Position numbers and translations under genes: made by a program. From contig JADHZB010001446.1 of the NCBI GenBank assembly GCA_015657535.1, forward strand, positions 1-41,587: DNA of 41,587 bases, read 5' to 3'. This document shows positions 12,736-25,624 of the stretch, in pieces; the stretch's first letter is position 1, and the number at the start of each line of letters is the position of its first letter. The DNA comes from Nephromyces sp. MM_2019. Taxonomy: Eukaryota > Apicomplexa > Aconoidasida > Nephromycida. The notes beneath the pieces are model-generated. The model was not told the origin of the DNA. It saw only the letters and a program-made list of their open reading frames with translations, and ran no database searches.

Positions 12736-15700
12736 ATGCACCATTTTTATAGCTTGTGGTGCCAGGTGATTGAAACATGGTGTAAAAATCGGTACACGAA
12801 GAGTGAACTAGAAGAAAACCTTGTAACAGCTGACTTCGTAGCTGTATATTTTCGTGAGATTGATCTTATCAAGCACGAGCTTACCAATAATCGCAATTTT
12901 GAGCACGCTCAAGAAGGTACAGCTTGACTTCCTCTGTTTTTTAATCTTGCCATCTTCTCCGCACCTCTTTTGGAGTCTAAGAAATTATTTTAAAACGTAT
13001 TGAGAACAGGTCTAACTTCCTGTAGCGGTACAATTTTGGGTGACATGGCCGCAGTACTTGTAGAAGTTGAAGAAGCTCTCAAGGATACCCTTATACGGAT
13101 TCGCGTGCGGGAGCCTATCGACTTTGGCATGATAAAAATATTATACGATCGAGGTATCAACTCTCGGGTGCATGTGTAGGCATGATGTATACATAAGTTA
13201 TATACGTATTCATGCGCGAAAAAATATTTAGCGCATTCCGATTCAGTTTTCATTCCTATTATTCAGCGTAAGCAGCCATATATATTCATATTTCTATCGT
13301 TTTTCATAGACTGCTCAATTTTCTACATCTTTGCCTCTCCAGAGGGATTACGTCCACATAGGTATGCATATTGAATAGCACAATAGAAATATTATATCAA
13401 CAGCCCGCCTTTAGTAACAAATGTTGCGCTGTCTCCATATAACAACTTAACAGCTTTTCCTTCTTGATATTTATATCTTCAGTTATTTCTAATTTTCCAT
13501 TTTTGCGTGAAGCTGCCTTTTGAGCTGCAGTATCACGAAATTCGTTGATTTAATTAAGAATGTTGTGACTAGTGCAGCTCAATCAGCTAGAGATTTATAA
13601 AACTCTAGTCCCGCAGAATATTTGAAAATTTTCATTGATTTTTTGTCTTATTTTTATAAGGATTTTGCGTTGATTCTTTCCTATTGCGTTCTTCAAATGG
13701 GCACCTCATTGCTGCCGGAATTTTTTGCTTTTGGATTTGATAAAAAAGTTATTTTTATACCAATCAGACTTGTCTCAATTCCGTATCGGAGGAACACAGA
13801 AGAATTGTGATTCCAATTTTTCCAGCTGCAAAAATGCCGTGGACAAAAATCCTTGCATCTTTCTCGTTCGATATGACCGATTGTCAAACGCTGCAAGCTG
13901 GTGAGCTTTTGAGGCCGGTTCCTGTAATATTCTGCGTAGCTCCTCATAATAATATACTTTTTTTTTAAGAGTGTATGCGAGAGTCCAATAGCTTTCGAAA
14001 AATAGGCTAGATAGGCGAGACTTGACATCATTCGTGACAAAATACTACTGAAGTGTTGAGGATTCATCCTCTTTATAGAAGTATTACGTGTGTTGAATTA
14101 CAAGACGTTCCAAGACCAGTTTTATTCTGAGAATCTTAGTTTATAAAAATGAACTAATTTTCATGCTTATATTTTACCTCTTGATTTGTTTGCTTGCAGG
14201 GCCATTATCTATTTCCTCCCTTTTGACTTGGACAAATTAGAGATGATGTTCCTACAAGCTATGTTTTTAAAATTGAAGTACTTGATTGATTACCCCTCTG
14301 CTTCAGATGAAAACATAGAAATAATTATTAATGATACTGTAAGCGAATGTCGCCGCGCTTCTCGAAATTAGCTCTCCTGGTTAAATGAGGATATGCCCGT
14401 TAGCTTCTAAGCGTAATTTGGTAGAAATTATGGACTTGTGCTCCACAGCCGAAATTTTAAATTGTTGCGTTGATGGAGGTGTAATGAAAAAAAATGTTTC
14501 GACGAACTCCAATCATTTGCGACGTTAAAAACGTGCTGCTTGCTGCTAATGACGAGAAATGCTTGTTTCACCGAACTTTTGTACTGAGTTAAGTTCATTG
14601 AGAACTCCTCTAGGTGCTGCACACACAAGCTGTTAGCTCATATTTCAATCAGCAGCTTATTAAAAAGTATTTAGCCGATATATCAATCAACAAGCCTTAC
14701 TAAGCTTGATCTCGAAAGTGAAGGAGGAATGCCTGCCATTTTTTGTGTGAATCTGCTTACAGGAAGACTTTTCAAAACACGACCTTTTGTCTAATTTCAT
14801 ATGGCAGAAGAGACAATTAGAAGCAAATATACCCCCGGTAAAGAAGATTATTTCCTGTTTTTGGGGAATTAAATAGCAAATAGAAGAAAATTAGGGTATT
14901 ACACCAGCTTTTTGCCATCATAAATAGATATGGTTCATTGCCATTATCCACTTATAATTTATCCGAAACTGCCGATTGTGTGTGCCGGCAGCGTATGTAC
15001 ACCCTACTTTTTTGCCGCCAGCTGATTATATGATGATTTTTTGTTTTGTGAATCTTCGCACATTCTTTATGCAGAAACCCTTATCTGTAAAATGCCGTGA
15101 GTTTAATTACAAGTTTTGAGCATAACAGCTTCGATTTTGCTGCTATACTCCACCAAGCAAGTATTTGCTGTATTGATGTTGCGTAAATTTCTCTTGTTTT
15201 ATCATAAATTTAAGCCTCCCATAATAATTGCATAATGCATCATAAACTTTGTTTGATGCAGCTGCAACCGATATCATAAACTCCTTTCCTCTCCCTAGTT
15301 TCAAAAATGAGTATGCTGTTAATTTTTCCATTTTCTGAAGCATCATCTAGTTTGTATTTCTAGTGATGAGAATTTTAGGATCTCTGCAGTATATAAGGAA
15401 GAAATGTTCGAAATATTTTTTTTTACAGAATTACGTAGTGAGCGGAAACTTGATCCAGGGTGAAGGTATGTAGAAGGCTATATCTCGAATTTCTTGAAAA
15501 AATGGCTGTTAAACTACTGGATAGTACTGCTTTTTACATGCCAAAATTCTTAAGCTTTTTATTATGGAAAGCACCTCACGTGTTTCACTTGCAAGTCGGA
15601 ATTTATTGCTTATTGCTTGAGATTGCTTTTTATATGCGGATTGCCTCCTACGTCGTATGTGAACTCAATGACAGCGAGCTACTTCTAGGGGAGCTATGAC

Positions 15701-18700
15701 TTCATTTCCTATTTATCCGCAATTTTTTCAGAGTGTTTTGAAATACAGAAAAAGCTACTTTTTCGTTCATCTTAACTCTTCAAGCAAAATCGAACACTGC
15801 GATATCCCATAGACAGAATTTGTATCACGTTTTTTCATCATCCAGACGTTTTGATTTTTAAAGCGAATCACTACTAGTTATACGCGTATGCGACTCATTC
15901 GAGCATCAGATTTAATCATCAAACGTCTTTCCGACTACTCACTTTAACTGCCTGCCATGCTTTCAAGATTGCAGTATCTTCTTCATGAGTGCGCTCTTTT
16001 GTGTGTTCTTGCTGCAGATGCTTCCTTTGAATGTCGGTGATTGGTAGTCTGTTTTCTGTGTTTGATAATCTTCACCCTCTATGTGTCATTGAAATATTTT
16101 GATACTGTCGACTGCCTGAATTTATTTACATAAAAACACAACAATTTGCTTGTTATACCCACTAAAACAGCGTTTCTCCGTGAAGTTTCTGTTTGCTGCA
16201 GCAATTCCTCAAAGGTAAGTTACGCTACCCTTTTATACTCTTTAGCCACGTTAGTTTACTTGCGATAATTACTGCTACAGCGTTTCATTGCAACCCATTT
16301 ATCACGCATAATAGGCAGTAAATACGCCAAGCTTTGATATTAGTCGAATTATCGCTCTCTGTTGGAAACAAGGCCATTATTCTTTCAAAGACCTTTTTTG
16401 GAGAATGAGGGTATCTCGAAGCATAGGGTCATTCAGAGTATTTGGATACGCTAGTAATGCAAAAAATAGCAGCTTTGGCTTCCTATTATAGTGATTGCCG
16501 CTATTATATAAAAGTCTCTCATTAAGTTTTATACTCTTTTATTATCTTCTTCATCGTTACTAGCTGTTCAGGGATGTAATTTTTGCTTCATAGATTGAAT
16601 AGATTGCATGACGCAAATGATAAACCCCTTTTTTTTACTTAATAACCTAGTTTCACCCCCAGTATTTTCTCCTTATCCTATTGAAAGGCGTGACTTCAAC
16701 TTTAATCGAGTTCGCGAGATACTATCGCGAATTCCATGACACAGACACTCTCAATGATTGTCGCTCCATAACACACGCGTGCATAGCTCTCTTGCGAGAC
16801 TATCACAAGTGTTTACAAGCATAAAACCTACCACTATAAGTTTATCCTTGTGCTTACATTGCCAAAATAAAGGTATTCTGTGTGAATGTTTGTTTTTTCG
16901 TCTATCTTTTTTCCTCAATGTATTGGTGAGACTATTTGAGAGTACCTTGCAAAATCCACAGTCTATTTGGACAGGAAGCTCACTGAATTGTGATGAAGTA
17001 TAGTATACTAACATAGCAAAGATGATTTAGAGATGAAAAAAATACCCTATAATAGAAAAAACGATGCTTTGGAGATTAGCTTTTTTTCGCAGGGATCAAG
17101 CGAGCTAATTCACCTTCAAGTTTCTTTAGTATTTGTGTGTTATTCCTTCCTCCCTTGGCGCTTTTTTTCTTGCTTCTTCCTAATATTTCTTAAATTTGAA
17201 GAATTTTTCGCCACTAGAATGCAGCAGCTTGAAGCGAAAAAATCTCTTTCGCCTTGCATAATTTGCATCTGCCTGCACAGCCTGAGCTTAGATTTTATAT
17301 TGAATTTCGCCGTTTACTTTGCGGGCCTTTATAGGAATACTTGGAGCGGCTCAGTCACACAAAAGGCTGTTTAATAATTGTGAGTTTATAAAGGAAGCTG
17401 GTTAAAATACTCTGCCCTTTCATATGTATGCGTGTGTGTCTCCTGCTTCGCTTTTTGTTTTATTTTATGTGAATTTCGTATTCATGTGGAGGAATAAGCC
17501 CGGATTAGTATTACTGGATTGATTGGTAGTTCTAAATGAGAGGTCGATAATAGTGGTAGACTGTGGGGACACTAGCTGCTTGTTTGGTTGGGTGGAAGGG
17601 CTAGAGATTCTAGAGGGTGGTAAGATACGAGCTTTTGATGCTATTGAAGCCAGCGATTGGGTATGAATTGGCACTTTGAATTTAATTTTTACAGTCTCTT
17701 CTTCCTTTCAATCGAGGAAACCATTTTAAGCCCTACTGCAATTTTTTTGGCTTTTCTAGAATGAATTGCGAAGGAGGCTAGTAGAGCGAGTGTGTTTTAA
17801 ATTTAGAGGGATTTTCACTCTCTCTCGCCATTGTTGTTTGAAAGAGCACTCTTTTGCAGCTTAACTATACTGCTTATGAGGCTATTGCTGCCAATTTCTG
17901 CTTATCATGCCAAACTTGATGGATTTTTTACCTGAAGCTGCTACTTCTTCCTAAAGGAGCAATTCCCTAGAGTAGCTACTCTTCTTATAATTAGCACCAT
18001 TTTCTTTTCATGTGTAGATACCTAGTGTACCTTTAGATGCATAACCTTAAGGGAGTGCCAGAGCTAAATGTATGTAGTTTTTTCAGCAGAAAGGGCATCG
18101 TGTGTGGAACAGACTTTGCATTTTCTCGTTGAGAATGAGCAACGAATTGGATTAAATTTGATAGTTTTGAAAGCTTGTTGAACTAGTTTTGCTGATTCCA
18201 CGTTTTCTTCTTGCTAGCGATAGTTTGGTGTTTCAGATCATTCTATAATGAGATAACACACAAAATAATATATACTTTCTTTTGAAGAAATCAACGATTC
18301 CCCGCCTGAAAAATGGGCTGATTAGGAACGCAAACAGATAAATTTTGGTACTTTTGCCATAATTCCGTTTGATGTATCATTTTCGCGTTGATGTGTCTTC
18401 ACCCAGCGAAATTAGCTACCAAAATCTCAAATATTCCGTGGAAAACGCCATATTTTTCGAGCAAATTCATACGTTTCATTACACATGTTAAGCTGAGCTT
18501 CATGCATCTTTTAAGCATAGTAAGCAACAGCGTTTAAAAATTAGGCATGTTGCTAAGCCCATAATTTTCTTCATTCCTAGAGTATTTTATAAGGTTCTTT
18601 TACTGCTATATTATTATATATTTAAACGAGTTCATCTTCAAGCATTTATTTTTTTTGCGGGGCTATCAAAGTGTAGTGGTTACACCTGCCGTTATCACCA

Positions 18701-21580
18701 CTTAAACGAATTAGCACTGTAAGCAAGCATCAACTCTTTAATCTTAATGCCTAATCTTCATTATCCGTTGAATTTATTGTTTCATCTTTTTTTATTGTAT
18801 AAAATTGTGTGTGTGTGTGTGTTCTCTTTTTTTTTGTCGAAATCTTTTCTTTTTTACAGTCTTTAGACCAAGATGATATGACGTTCAACGTATACCCATC
18901 CATACTTAACTCTCTAGGTTAGTAAGTTGTGTTCATCTTAACTAAGGAGGTTGACTGACTAATAATTTGGTTTGGACTGGCACTTTGTAGGTGCATTTTC
19001 TGCTTTTCTTGAAGCTTATTTGCAAAGAAAGTTGGAAAATCTGAAATAAATCATTTTTTGTGATTATAGCTCAAAACTGCCTTCAATTTCATGGTTTCTG
19101 ATAAGCCACCATCTCAGAAGTGGAAAATATATTTTTGTACTAAAGAAGCTTGAGTTTTCCTAATAATGATTGAATGCAGTGTTGTGAACGCCTTTTAATT
19201 TCCAAAGATTTTTTTTTATTTTTACCTGCCTATTCATCGAAAAAGTAGAGTGGCGTGGCTTTCATGATTATTCAGGGCTTTTTATCAAGTTTTGAATATA
19301 CTACTTTTCAAAAAATATTAAAAATATAACAGAATTTGTTTAATTAAGTGAGTTTTTAACAGGTATATGCTTTTCTCTGCGCCTGGCCGTTACTCGATAC
19401 TTCTTTGCCGTTTAGTGTATATTAATCATCTATCCGGTAGAAACCGTCGGAAATATTTTTTTTTGTGCCTTAGTTTGTTCTTGAAGACTTTGGTTTTTTC
19501 TTCCTTTTAGCTCCATAATTAGATGGAGTATCTCCTAAAAACATTTACACACCAATAACCTCTTTTGCACACCACCACTGAAAGTTGCACTTATCAGTTT
19601 TATTACTTTCCATAATCAGCTTCCCACCATAGTTTCGATTAGCATTGCCACTTTTTTCCATCTGTTGAAAAGAGTTTCTCATTGTATATGTTAAAGATTG
19701 TGCTCTCTTAAGCTTTTTCACGCGGGTTTCTTTCCAGGAAGGCTTCAGGCTATGCTGCCACAGGATGAACCGCGTTACTGTCTAGTAAAATTCGATGATA
19801 AAGCAAGTACGGTTTATATCTTCCTTTAATCATCACTTGTTTTAACAGTAACTTACTGAGGTATCTTATTTTTTGAAATTTTATATGAGTCCTTCTTCGA
19901 TACTTTAGCTTTTGGCGTTCTTTAGTGTTTTTAGCAGCTTGCCACGATAGCTTGCTTTATGTAGAAGAGTTTTAAGGCTTTGATTGGTTTTTCATATACT
20001 TTCCACCTACATTTAAAAAGCATCATTTAGGAGGTTAAAGCATTCTTTATTTGACTGTCTGTTCCAAACGTTTTTTGTTATATGTGGAGTAGAACTTGCA
20101 TTTTCATTTAGTGCGTGCCTAACATACTTTGATTGTGTATAGCGAAATTCACTCGCTTTTTTATAAAGGATTAACACGCGAAGAAGCGATAAATTTTATC
20201 ATAATAGGAGGAAACTTGCCTCCACTATTATTTCCTATAGATTTGGTGCTCAGTTGTCCGGAGGTCTGCAGTCATTATCAAAGATTTCTCTACGCTATCT
20301 GCCAGGTGATTAATTGCTCAGGATACCCTCGGTTTTGATTGCTTGTGCATTTGCGTGTGTGAGACACCTTACGACATACATCGCTCCAAAGGTGATGGGA
20401 TTGGTAATAAAACGCATCTGAGGCTATACATGCGAGCTTATTTTACCTGTAGTACTTGCAGGCAGTAATGATGCTTGCTTGATGAGTATTCAGCACCAAA
20501 GTTTGGCGGTAATGATGCTTGCTTTATGAATATTCAGCAAACTCTTGTAGCTTTGGTAGAAAATTCGAACTATATGATTATTTGCGAAATTAGCATGCAT
20601 GTTAGATCTGGGAAGTTACGGTGAAATTAGATTTATTGAACAAGTTTCCAATGTTTTCGTCATACTTTCTTGCCTCCTTGTATATATCCACTTGTCGCGA
20701 ATGATTCCTAGTAGGTTTTGTCTTGTATGACGCTGCACTCGGTAGCACTTTGAATTATGCTTGCTGATAAAATTGTTCTTGCTTATCGGGAGCACTTCCT
20801 CAATGCTCTATTTTGCATATGCGAGAGATATTTGGGGTATATCTTGTTTTTACACTTTTTAACGAATACATACTAGTGTTGCTATAAACTGCTGTCGGTA
20901 TCTCTGGATAACTTGCTTTATCTACCCCTAATAGCTGATAAAACTTTTCCAGCAATTATAACGTTGGTTTCAAGAATTAATAAAATTTCGCACCATTATG
21001 AAATATTTCTCAAACAGTGTGTGCTGCATATAAAATTTTTTGGATGAACTCTGTGGAGTAGATTTTTTGCAGTAACACTTTAAAGTTGTGAGAAAATCCA
21101 CTAAAACGATGACGATGATTGGTCCAACAAATGTTTCATTCACAAGACAAGTGTTAACGCATAGGTAATAGTATGTAAAACATATAGGCGGCAAGCATGT
21201 CTGTATATTTAAGATGAGGGCGGTAGCGTATCGTACTTTGCCTCACACTGTGAACAAGCAATCATGCTCAAATTTACATTTGTTGATCTTTTTTTACCTG
21301 CCCTGCCTATTTTTTATCACGTGTCTTTTCAATATTTATGTCTGTAAATCCTCTATATTTTCAGAAGAGTTTAGCCAACTATCTCAAGAAAGAATTGAAT
21401 TTCTTCATCGCGAATATTGTTGATGTAAGAAACATATTTGACATAACCGAAAGCATTTTTGCGGAGGAATTTGATAGTGCCGGCGACATTATTACTCGGC
21501 AGCACGGTCGCCCTCAACCTTCTAGGAGTCGCATCTCATCTTATTATATGAGTGACACCACGTCTTACACCTTTGATTGA
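12736..21580 (+). CDS. Multi-exon gene of unknown family (orphan)
   Basis: I reconstruct 11 plus-strand exons: 12736-12916, 13010-13175, 13826-13900, 14200-14338, 15429-15465, 16018-16036, 16202-16214, 18860-18917, 19738-19806, 20169-20305 and 21365-21580. Every join is GT-AG and keeps one open frame, giving about 369 residues if Met is at 12736. Upstream exons are possible. The protein has acidic/helical parts (TKSELEENLVTADF, VEVEEALKDTLIRIR), a hydrophobic patch (AIIYFLPF, residues about 144-151), a conserved-looking LTREEAINFIIIGGNLPP stretch, and a Ser/Tyr-rich tail ending SYTFD before TGA. No signal peptide or known domain is visible. The C-terminal third has the flavour of helical tethering or scaffold proteins, but I cannot assign a family. 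Exons 6 and 7 are only 19 and 13 nt. The weakest joins are the exon 2 donor (GT/gtaggc), the exon 10 acceptor (ataaag) and the 2.6-kb intron 16215-18859, which may hide further exons. Confidence 0.6.
18806..18822. repeat. (TG)n microsatellite within an intron
   Basis: A short pure TG run followed by a poly-T tract, about 40 bp before the acceptor of the exon that starts at 18860. Its position overlaps the pyrimidine-rich part of the 3' splice region. Confidence 0.75.
20461..20539. repeat. Imperfect 44-bp direct duplication in an intron
   Basis: Two adjacent copies starting at 20461 and 20505 share GTAATGATGCTTGCTT, then GTATTCAGCA or ATATTCAGCA. They lie in the intron between exons 10 and 11 of the orphan gene. 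Confidence 0.65.
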
Positions 21581-24500
21581 TGATGTATCATCATGAGATT
21601 AATAGTGTAGCACAGCATAATTTTATTGTGCTTTCTTTCCTTCTGTCAGAATTTTAATTGTCAAGCATACTGTTTATTTTTTTTTCGGAAGAAATTCCTG
21701 CGCTAATGATGTTGAAGGTAGCACTAGTTTATTTGAGTCGCTTTGCTTTTTCCTGGACATTTTTTCTGTATGTATATATCTCCAGCCAGCGAATATGGGC
21801 TAAAACTAGTGAATTAACTTTGCTATCTTCGCTAAAATGATTGAATAGCCAATCCTCACCGTATAGATGGGTGAAATTTCAGAGTTAGCCTACGACAAAT
21901 ACATGGTTGAGTGCTCTCATTTTTTCGATGTTACCTCAAGGCATGCTTATCTGATGTATGGAAGCCTTGTTCTGCTGTTAAACAAAAATAGATTTTATCC
22001 TTTTTGAGTCCTTGCTTGTTGCTTAATTTCTTTTTTCTGTTATTTGTAATTTTTGTTAGATTCTGATTTTTTTGATTGCCAATCCTGCAGTAAGCAATTG
22101 TGTTAAGTGTAAGTTTCGCATCTAGCTGAAGTAATGCTTCAAATTTTGAACTGTGCCTTCAATATTTTCGCCTTGATACAATAATCCATTGTGGGACTCC
22201 AATATCATGCAGGTCTGCAAAATTGTTAGTTTTACTATGCAGAGTCCGTCACTAGATGTTGTGGGAAGCATATACAAATTTTATGCTTAGAAAGTTGGTC
22301 GAATGTTAGCATCGTTTCAAGACAATGTTTGAATCAACGGTGATTCAAGTGAATTTTAGCCAAATGCAGCTTTAGGATCAGTCCCTACGACATTCCTACT
22401 GCATTTTACCTTATCTCAGGGATGAATGGGTTGGTTTGTGTGGCGGCTAAGGCACTAATATTCATAATAGTAGTAGCATTTTGAAGCATGACTGTTTTCG
22501 GCCTGTATCGAATCAGCAGCTGAACTGTTTCTGTGCTATCTGAGTTAATGAGTTCTAGTCTCAAATATCTGGCTTTTTAAGCAGTTTATGGAGTTATTCT
22601 ACTAGTTGATATGCTCTAGACCTTAATTTTTAGACATTATTTTGTTAAGAGTAATTTCAAAATCTGGAGCTGCCAGCGACAGGCAACAGTTGAACGTAGG
22701 TAATTTTGAATTGATCTAACGATATTGAATCCGCTCCTTTATTCCTCATCCGCCTTTTCAATGCATTCAAAACGCTTATTGGCTTACTGTACCGTGCTAA
22801 AAAAAACAAAATTGCTCTTATTGTGATCATGTTCGAAAAATATGGCTCCTTGCTAAGATTTTGAGAGATTTGGTCAGTTGCACAATTGAACTCCTTTCAG
22901 CTTGTAAAAGTTCATACGCTGTGGCGTAGGCTGAAAGACGCGCGTTTCCTAGCTTCGTATACCACACGCAGCCAAGTTGAACTGTAGTTGCGCAGCTCCC
23001 TTTATCGCTTACATAGCTAAAGAACATTTTTAGCCATATCGTATGAGTAGCGCTCTTTGCCGTGGCTATAACCTTTTGGATATGAATATTCGTGTACTTT
23101 CTTTATTGTGTAACGGTTGAAAACGGCGTTGATGCCATGTCAAACAATTATTTTATTTATGTGCCATACCGTGAGGTAGTGAGCAGCATCGGACATGCAC
23201 TTGTATACCTGATAATGCGCATATAAGTCATTAGCGGTGAAATTACAACTGATCGTTACGTTGAGTGCTACTCCGCCTCTTGCCCGAATGAGAGTGGCTC
23301 AAAACACAGCTGTCCTGGTAAACGATAAAACGGCAAAATGCAGTAGTTTCTGTGAAGTGGTAACCCTAGCATATCGCTGCGGCTGTTTCTTTTTAGTCTG
23401 CCGGAACGCTCCACCCGATAACTTTTGTAGCAAAAACATCTTTCATACGCCCTTAACGAGCACCACGCCGCCGTGAGAAAACTATAAATGCGTAACCCAG
23501 CTCAGTGGTAATGAGTCCCCTAATGAGAGAGTACATATGCTAGAAGCCTGAACGCTGACATCACGACAACTGCCGCCAGCTAGCACTAATTCCAAGGCTA
23601 GCTTCACTATTGCTGTAAAGCTGCATTACCGGAAGGTATGATATCCAGTGTGACCTGCAGTAATGCTCACATGCTCCTACAAAAAAACAGCTTGTAACTT
23701 GCATGCTGCTCATCGCGGATGCTGCGCTTACCTTATTGAACTTAAAGTACGCAGCTAAAGTTTACATCCATAATGAAAGCAGCTGTATTTTTCACAAGCA
23801 ACAAACGCCCAATGCACGCGAAATGCAACAAATATACCCCTCGATCTTCGGTAGTGAAAAATTCACCATATAGCGGCCATAAATACCTAAAAGACGATTA
23901 GCATTATCAGGCATTCTAACTTTGTCTTTAATGCTCGGGCTTGGTTTTGGGACTTCCCGAAATGGTTTATGCAAGGACGAGTGAATTTATGCTTCTCAAC
24001 AGTTTCCGCGAGGTGCAAGTGTCTTGGTGCAGTAGATTGTTCAGGATGATTGCCCCCTATGATACAACCTTGGATAATTCAACTGCCAGTATTCTATGCC
24101 TTGCACAAGTACAAATAAGCACATCAACTCATGGGGCTTCTTGAAAGCTTTTCACAGGACACAATATCTTTGATTTGCGAATGAACCACTTTGTTACCAA
24201 AAGAGGCAGCGCAGTAACCTCAAGTTTGATTAATGAAGGATACCCAAGGTTCTTTTTGAAGGGCTAATAGAAAATTTTTTTTTCCCTAGCCTTCCCAGAC
24301 AGGCTTAAAAACGCTTATACGACTTCGGCAGACATGTTCGCTCATGTGGTAAAATTTAGTCGCTTCTGCTGCAAGGTCAACTTTCCATGTCCTATCACCA
24401 TTTTTATGACGAATTTACAGCATATGCTCTTATGGCTGCGCAGGCACGCTGAAAAAAAGTTGTTTTTTCAGATTTCCAATTGTGATAATTTTGAAGGTGA

Positions 24501-25255
24501 TGCGATAGCCTAGGTGGAAGCAACCTACGTACTGCGTAGGGCTAAATAGTACCGAGCCGCCGGCAATGTTGACGCCACTCAAGTGCACACATCAGACTAC
24601 ACCTGGTACGTCTCACTGTGCAAGGGAAAGTTATTTCAGTGCAAATTTAACAACGCAAGTCGTAACAATCAAGCTGTAACTATTGAAAAATATCACAGTA
24701 TTCTTGCATAAAAATAGTGTGCCAAACTGCACTTTTTTCCAGGTCTGAAGCACTTCAGCCAAATGCACTGCAAGGCCACTTTTACGGCGAACACACGCAC
24801 ACCCGGACATACTCACGCATACACGCGCACGGATGCTTATCCTGATGTGCTTCAGTATCCACCATCAAACTTATGGATGAAAGACACACAAAACTGCGCT
24901 ACAAGCTAGGGAGGCTTGCCCCTGGGCCCTTATATATCGACATGAAAAGTTAAGTTACTAATGCTTAAGCTGCTTACCATAAAAATGATGCATCTAGCGC
25001 TAAGTAACTTGAATGTTTACATTTGAGCGCGAATGGACTCATGACCAGATTTAGTACCCGCATATTCACCTATGGCTTGGCGCCAGTGCGTGGGTGCACC
25101 TTAATAGGTAGGCTGCTTATTACTGGAGTTTCTTCTATACGACTGTAGTGCCTTTGGGAACGTCCCAGGTCTAGTTGGTATTAGCATAACATCAAGCAAG
25201 TAACACGGATAGCTCCCTCCCGGTACCCCCAATGCTATACATCCCAAATTCTAAG
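21581..25255. other. No recognised gene
   Basis: About 3.7 kb downstream of the orphan gene. The first 1.2 kb is T-rich on the plus strand and probably 3' flank. The rest has more balanced composition and several short frames on both strands (22827-23027 minus, 23237-23476 plus, 23941-24144 plus). The 66-codon minus frame at 22827-23027 reads most like protein, but it has no partner exon or family that I can name. Confidence 0.4.
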
Positions 25256-25311
25256 CTTCAAGTCCTATGCTTCAGACCCTACACTTCAAGCTCTACGCTT
25301 GAAACCCTACG
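25256..25311. repeat. Four 14-bp degenerate tandem units
   Basis: Four head-to-tail units of the form CTTCAAG(T/C)CCTA(C/T)G with substitutions (25256, 25270, 25284, 25298). They form the left part of the satellite block around the assembly gap. Confidence 0.7.
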
Positions 25312-25312
25312 C

Positions 25313-25485
25313 ACAAACTCTAATCAGTGTCTACCCGCAGCACGACACACGAGCTCTAATCAGGCTCTATCCACAGCACTACACACAAGCTCTAATCAGA
25401 CTACCCGCAGCACTACACACAAGCTCTAATCAGACTACCCGCAGCACTACACACAAATTATAACCAGATTCTGCCTGCGATCGAC
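25313..25485. repeat. 34-36-bp minisatellite, about five copies
   Basis: Units start at 25313, 25349, 25385, 25419 and 25453. The two central units are identical 34-mers containing CTCTAATCAGACTACCCGCA. The first two are 36 bp and the last is diverged. The C-rich plus strand differs sharply from the neighbouring DNA. Confidence 0.85.
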
Positions 25486-25514
25486 TCCCCAAGCCCTGCA
25501 CCCCGAACTCTACA

Positions 25515-25564
25515 NNNNNNNNNNNNNNNNNNNNNNNNNNNNNNNNNNNNNNNNNNNNNNNNNN
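25515..25564. other. Assembly gap of exactly 50 N
   Basis: A round-number run of N between two different repeat arrays. It is most simply a scaffold join of unknown true length, placed where short reads fail to cross tandem repeats. The order and distance of the two flanks should therefore be treated as provisional. Confidence 0.95.
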
Positions 25565-25624
25565 CCCCCTCTCCACACTCCGACCTCCTCCACAACCCCC
25601 TCTCCACACTCCGACCTCCTCCAC
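25565..25624. repeat. 31-bp C-rich tandem repeat, two copies
   Basis: Two near-identical copies of a 31-bp unit with CCCCCTCTCCACACTCCG, starting at 25565 and 25596, directly after the gap. The array probably continues into the unsequenced part. Confidence 0.8.

Noticed and set aside
13693..14067. 124-codon minus-strand frame
   Set aside because: It is antisense to an exon and introns of the reconstructed plus-strand orphan gene and shows no family resemblance.
17033..17374. Plus-strand frame inside the 2.6-kb intron of the orphan gene
   Set aside because: Parts look coding, but no acceptor and donor pair fits the phases of the flanking exons. It could be a skipped or alternative exon, and evidence is insufficient.
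18659..18730. tRNA-like stretch with GTAGTGGTTAC resembling a D-arm and box A
   Set aside because: No matching acceptor stem, no proper anticodon stem and no GGTTCGAATC-type T-arm follow, so a tRNA gene is not supported.
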